NCBI RefSeq assembly: GCF_018101125.2
Contig: NZ_JAELVF020000001.1
Location: 417,189 to 481,188, forward strand
Origin: Streptomyces tardus
Lineage (GTDB): Bacteria; Actinomycetota; Actinomycetes; Streptomycetales; Streptomycetaceae
Direction: 5' to 3'
DNA: 64,000 nt
Shown: one piece after another, positions 61,766-64,000 of the stretch
Numbering within the stretch: the stretch's first letter is position 1
Layout: every line of letters starts with the position of its first letter
Translations under genes and position numbers: made by a program
Notes under the pieces: model-generated
The model's database searches: none
Told to the model about the DNA's origin: nothing
The model's input: only the letters and a program-made list of their open reading frames with translations

Positions 61766-63019
61766 TCAGCTGTCGGCGGGCCCTGCGGCGGCAGTTGCCT
61801 CCGCGAGGAAGGCGTTCGCCTTCTCGGGCTCGAAGAAGTAGTCCTCGAGGTCGCTGGGGTCGTCGAAACCGTTCACGAAGCGGTCGGCTATCTGCTGCGA
61901 CTGCCCTGCTGCGCCAATGATGTTGAGCACGTGCTCGGGGGGCGGGGCGAGCATGGCGTTGGTCCAGCGGGTGGTGTGCCGGACGCTCTCCCAGTTGCGG
62001 TCGAAGGTGGCCTGCATCCACTCCTCGTCGAACGGGCGGTCCCCGTGCTCGAGGATCGAGTCCAGATACGTGGCGGCGCATTTGGAGGCGGAGTTGGAAC
62101 CCTGGCCGGTGATCGGGTCGTTGGCCACCACCACGTCGGCCACACCGAGCACGGCGCCGCCCCCGGGCAGCCTGCCGATCGGCTTGCGCACGGTGGGCGC
62201 GTAGCGGCCCGCGAGGGTGCCGCCGGCGTCGGTGAGCTCCACCTTGGTCGCGCGGGCGTACTCCCACGGGAGGAAGCGCTCCATCAACTCCAGTGTGGTG
62301 GCGAGGTGTTCGGCCGGATCGCGGATGTCCTGGAAGACATCGAGCGGGCCGCCGGGTATGCCCTCCCAGAAGAGGATGTCGCAGCGGCCGTTGTTGGTGA
62401 GCGAGGGCATGATGAACAGCTCCCCCACCCCCGGCACCAGGTTGCAGCGCACCGCCTCGGTCTCCGGGTGCTCGGGACGCGGCCCGAGTCCGTTGACGTA
62501 GGAGACGGCGAGCGCACGCTGGGGAGCGTCGTAGGGGGACCGTTCACCGTCCCGGGCGAACATCGACACCAGCTCGCCCTTCCCGGCCGCCACCAGGACC
62601 AGATCGTAGGTGCGGGCGAAGAAGTCGAGGTCGGAGACGGCGGCACCGTGGATGACGAGTTGGCCGCCGCGCTGGGCGAAGGTCTCCAGCCAGCCGGCCA
62701 TCTTGACCCGCTGGTCGACGGACTGGGCGAAACCCTTCAGACGTCCCAGCCAGTCGATCGGCCGGGAACCGTCGGGGCCGGCCACCGAGATGCCGACACC
62801 CTCGATCTTCGGCGCCTGGTTCTGCCAGAAGTTGATCTCCAGATCGCGCTCGTGGGAGAGCGCCCGGTCGAACATGCACTGCGTCGACATCACCCGCCCG
62901 CCGCGGATCTCGTCGGGCGTGCGGTTCGACATCACCGTCACCTCGTACCCCTGCGACTGCAGGCCCAGGGCGAGTTGGAGACCGGACTGGCCGGCCCCGA
63001 CGATCAGTATCTTGCGCAT
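61766..63019 (-). CDS. Styrene/indole monooxygenase-like flavoprotein (StyA family)
   Basis: A 417-residue protein, ATG 63019 (MRKILIVGAGQSGLQLALGL, FAD-binding Rossmann). The family features TPDEIRGGRVMSTQCMFDRA, LEINFWQNQAPKIEG, and the second FAD motif VADVVVANDPITGQGSNSAS are present, and the length equals StyA. Members epoxidise styrene or oxidise indole using FADH2 from a separate reductase (StyB). No StyB gene is in the window, so a reductase encoded elsewhere is needed. Confidence 0.92.
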   Translation of the reverse strand: MRKILIVGAGQSGLQLALGLQSQGYEVTVMSNRTPDEIRGGRVMSTQCMFDRALSHERDLEINFWQNQAPKIEGVGISVAGPDGSRPIDWLGRLKGFAQSVDQRVKMAGWLETFAQRGGQLVIHGAAVSDLDFFARTYDLVLVAAGKGELVSMFARDGERSPYDAPQRALAVSYVNGLGPRPEHPETEAVRCNLVPGVGELFIMPSLTNNGRCDILFWEGIPGGPLDVFQDIRDPAEHLATTLELMERFLPWEYARATKVELTDAGGTLAGRYAPTVRKPIGRLPGGGAVLGVADVVVANDPITGQGSNSASKCAATYLDSILEHGDRPFDEEWMQATFDRNWESVRHTTRWTNAMLAPPPEHVLNIIGAAGQSQQIADRFVNGFDDPSDLEDYFFEPEKANAFLAEATAAAGPADS

Positions 63020-63361
63020 GGTTCACGCTCCTCGGTGGCATCGGACGCGGACCCGCGCCCGACCTAGATGATCCAACGTCAGTTCGAGTGACGGTAGTCG
63101 GGTGAGCGCACAGCGTTCGCCAGGCAGCAGGCAGCAGGCGGCAGGCGGCAGGCGGCAGGCGGCAGGGTGAACTGTGGCAGGCACGGCGGGCCCTGGCGGG
63201 ACGGGCCCGGGTGCGGGGCGGCTGCGGCCACCGTGCGCCCGGCCTCGTGCACCGGCAGCCGCGCCGCGCCGACACCAACCGGCAGGCAGCCGGCGGAGGT
63301 TGGGCCGGACGATGCCCCGGCGGTGACGCGATCGCGACCGCGGGGCGCTCGTCCGGCCCCG
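63020..63361. other. Intergenic region with 7-bp tandem repeats
   Basis: 342 bases without a gene. From about 63120 to 63170 the heptamer GGCAGGC and its variant GGCAGCA occur seven times in a row. Otherwise nothing is recognised. Confidence 0.6.
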
Positions 63362-63967
63362 TCACGCAGGGCTGAGTTCGACGGCGTGGCCCACCAGTTC
63401 GGTGAGCGAGGCGAGCGCCGATTCGCGCTCCCGGGCATCCACTACCACGATCGGCACCCGCGGGGGCACCGACAGCGCCTCGCGCACGTCCTCCGGCTCG
63501 TACCGCGTCGTCCCCTCGAAGTGGTTGACCGCCACGATGTACGGCAGTCCGCAGCTCTCGAAGTAGTCGAGCGCGGGGAAGCAGTCCTCCAGGCGGCGGG
63601 TGTCGGCCAGCACGATGGCGCCGATCGCGCCGCGCACCAGGTCGTCCCACATGAACCAGAAGCGGCGCTGGCCCGGCGTGCCGAAGAGGTAGAGCACCAG
63701 GCCGGCGTCCAGGGTGATCCGGCCGAAGTCCATGGCGACCGTGGTCGTCGTCTTCTCCGGCGTGGCCGCGAGATCGTCGGTGCCCTCGCTGGCCTGCGTC
63801 ATCACCGCCTCGGTGACCAGCGGTTCGATCTCGGACACCGCGCCGACGAGCGTCGTCTTCCCGACACCGAAGCCGCCGGCCACCACTATCTTGGTGGCGA
63901 TCGGTGCTCTGCCGGTGTCCTGCTGCCATGCCTGCGTCACGTTGTCGTCAGAGCCGGCGTAGACCAT
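63362..63967 (-). CDS. cvnD: Conservon GTPase (CvnD-like ATP/GTP-binding protein)
   Basis: A 201-residue Ras-like GTPase, ATG 63967. The P-loop is GGFGVGKTTL (residues 31-40), switch regions follow, with the DxxG-like element LYLFGTPGQRRFWFMWDDL and a specificity loop VAVNHFEG. Conservons of Streptomyces encode a sensor kinase (CvnA), a roadblock protein (CvnB), a DUF742 protein (CvnC) and this GTPase, forming a membrane signalling complex that influences development. Its start overlaps the end of the DUF742 gene by 20 bases, as in known conservons. Confidence 0.93.
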   Translation of the reverse strand: MVYAGSDDNVTQAWQQDTGRAPIATKIVVAGGFGVGKTTLVGAVSEIEPLVTEAVMTQASEGTDDLAATPEKTTTTVAMDFGRITLDAGLVLYLFGTPGQRRFWFMWDDLVRGAIGAIVLADTRRLEDCFPALDYFESCGLPYIVAVNHFEGTTRYEPEDVREALSVPPRVPIVVVDARERESALASLTELVGHAVELSPA

Positions 63968-64000
63968 CCAGCACCCTCTCCAGCAATGCGCGGTCGGGAC
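63948..64000 (-). CDS. cvnC: DUF742 (CvnC-like) protein, C-terminal end only
   Basis: The last 17 codons and stop of a gene entering from the right edge. On the minus strand it reads RALLERVLDGLRRL and stops at 63950-63948. This is the typical end of DUF742 proteins of conservons, which directly precede the GTPase gene with a short overlap, as seen here. Confidence 0.85.
   Translation of the reverse strand, partial: PDRALLERVLDGLRRL

Noticed and set aside
62544..63929. Minus-strand frame joining the conservon GTPase and the flavoprotein regions
   Set aside because: It is in the wrong frame for both genes, which are each complete with correct starts and motifs.

Overview
The window is high-GC actinobacterial chromosome and most probably Streptomyces. 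Signs are the very GC-rich third codon positions, many GTG and TTG starts, an XRE/DUF5753 regulator with a DUF397 partner, a conservon-type GTPase with its DUF742 neighbour, a SigB/SigF-like sigma factor, and an EACC1-caspase conflict cassette. The left edge cuts a neutral ceramidase and the right edge cuts a conservon DUF742 gene. The gene models below were judged by start site, ribosome binding site, overlap with neighbours and recognisable motifs; large antisense reading frames were treated as shadows.

Layout. 1-4.8 kb: ceramidase 3' end and a large superfamily 1 helicase. 4.9-16.4 kb is the accessory part. It holds two decayed copies of an ABC exporter, a translationally coupled gene pair (DUF262 protein plus CBS-HEPN protein) that I consider the best candidate for an undescribed defence system, a decayed DUF397 copy, a nucleotide-processing (deoxyribosyltransferase-fold) protein, an AT-richer secreted-protein plus ABC-transporter operon, an intact XRE/DUF397 pair with two small companions, and two back-to-back perfect palindromes of about 0.4 kb each. 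The exporter remnants and DUF397 copies alternate (A-R-A'-R'), as if one module had been duplicated in tandem and each copy received different cargo.

16.4-24 kb: D-alanyl-D-alanine carboxypeptidase, small hypotheticals, an EACC1 / caspase-SEL1 / two-small-gene cassette, more small hypotheticals, and a secreted trypsin. 24.2-36.8 kb is a carbohydrate region. It has an ascorbate-type PTS (EIIA-EIIB fusion and EIIC), then a secreted PA14-GH2 glycosidase diverging from a LacI regulator, which is followed by a complete sugar ABC importer (lipoprotein, double ATPase, two permeases). The regulator probably controls uptake of the sugar that the glycosidase releases.

37-49.8 kb is a DNA-repair and stress region: glutamate-type binding lipoprotein, small membrane or charged proteins, an HhH-GPD DNA glycosylase, and a split NHEJ set (LigC-type ligase, LigD-type phosphoesterase, Ku). 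An FUSC transporter, a sigma factor with a very long disordered tail and an SDR oxidoreductase follow. 50-54.3 kb: a TetR gene cut off next to two type I-E-like CRISPR repeats, a damaged formate-dehydrogenase-like gene, a zinc alcohol/formaldehyde dehydrogenase and an NDH-2-like flavoprotein. 54.5-64 kb: small proteins, tRNA-Arg(CCG), an AurF-type di-iron oxygenase with a TetR regulator, an NlpC/P60 hydrolase, a styrene/indole monooxygenase-like flavoprotein and the start of a conservon.
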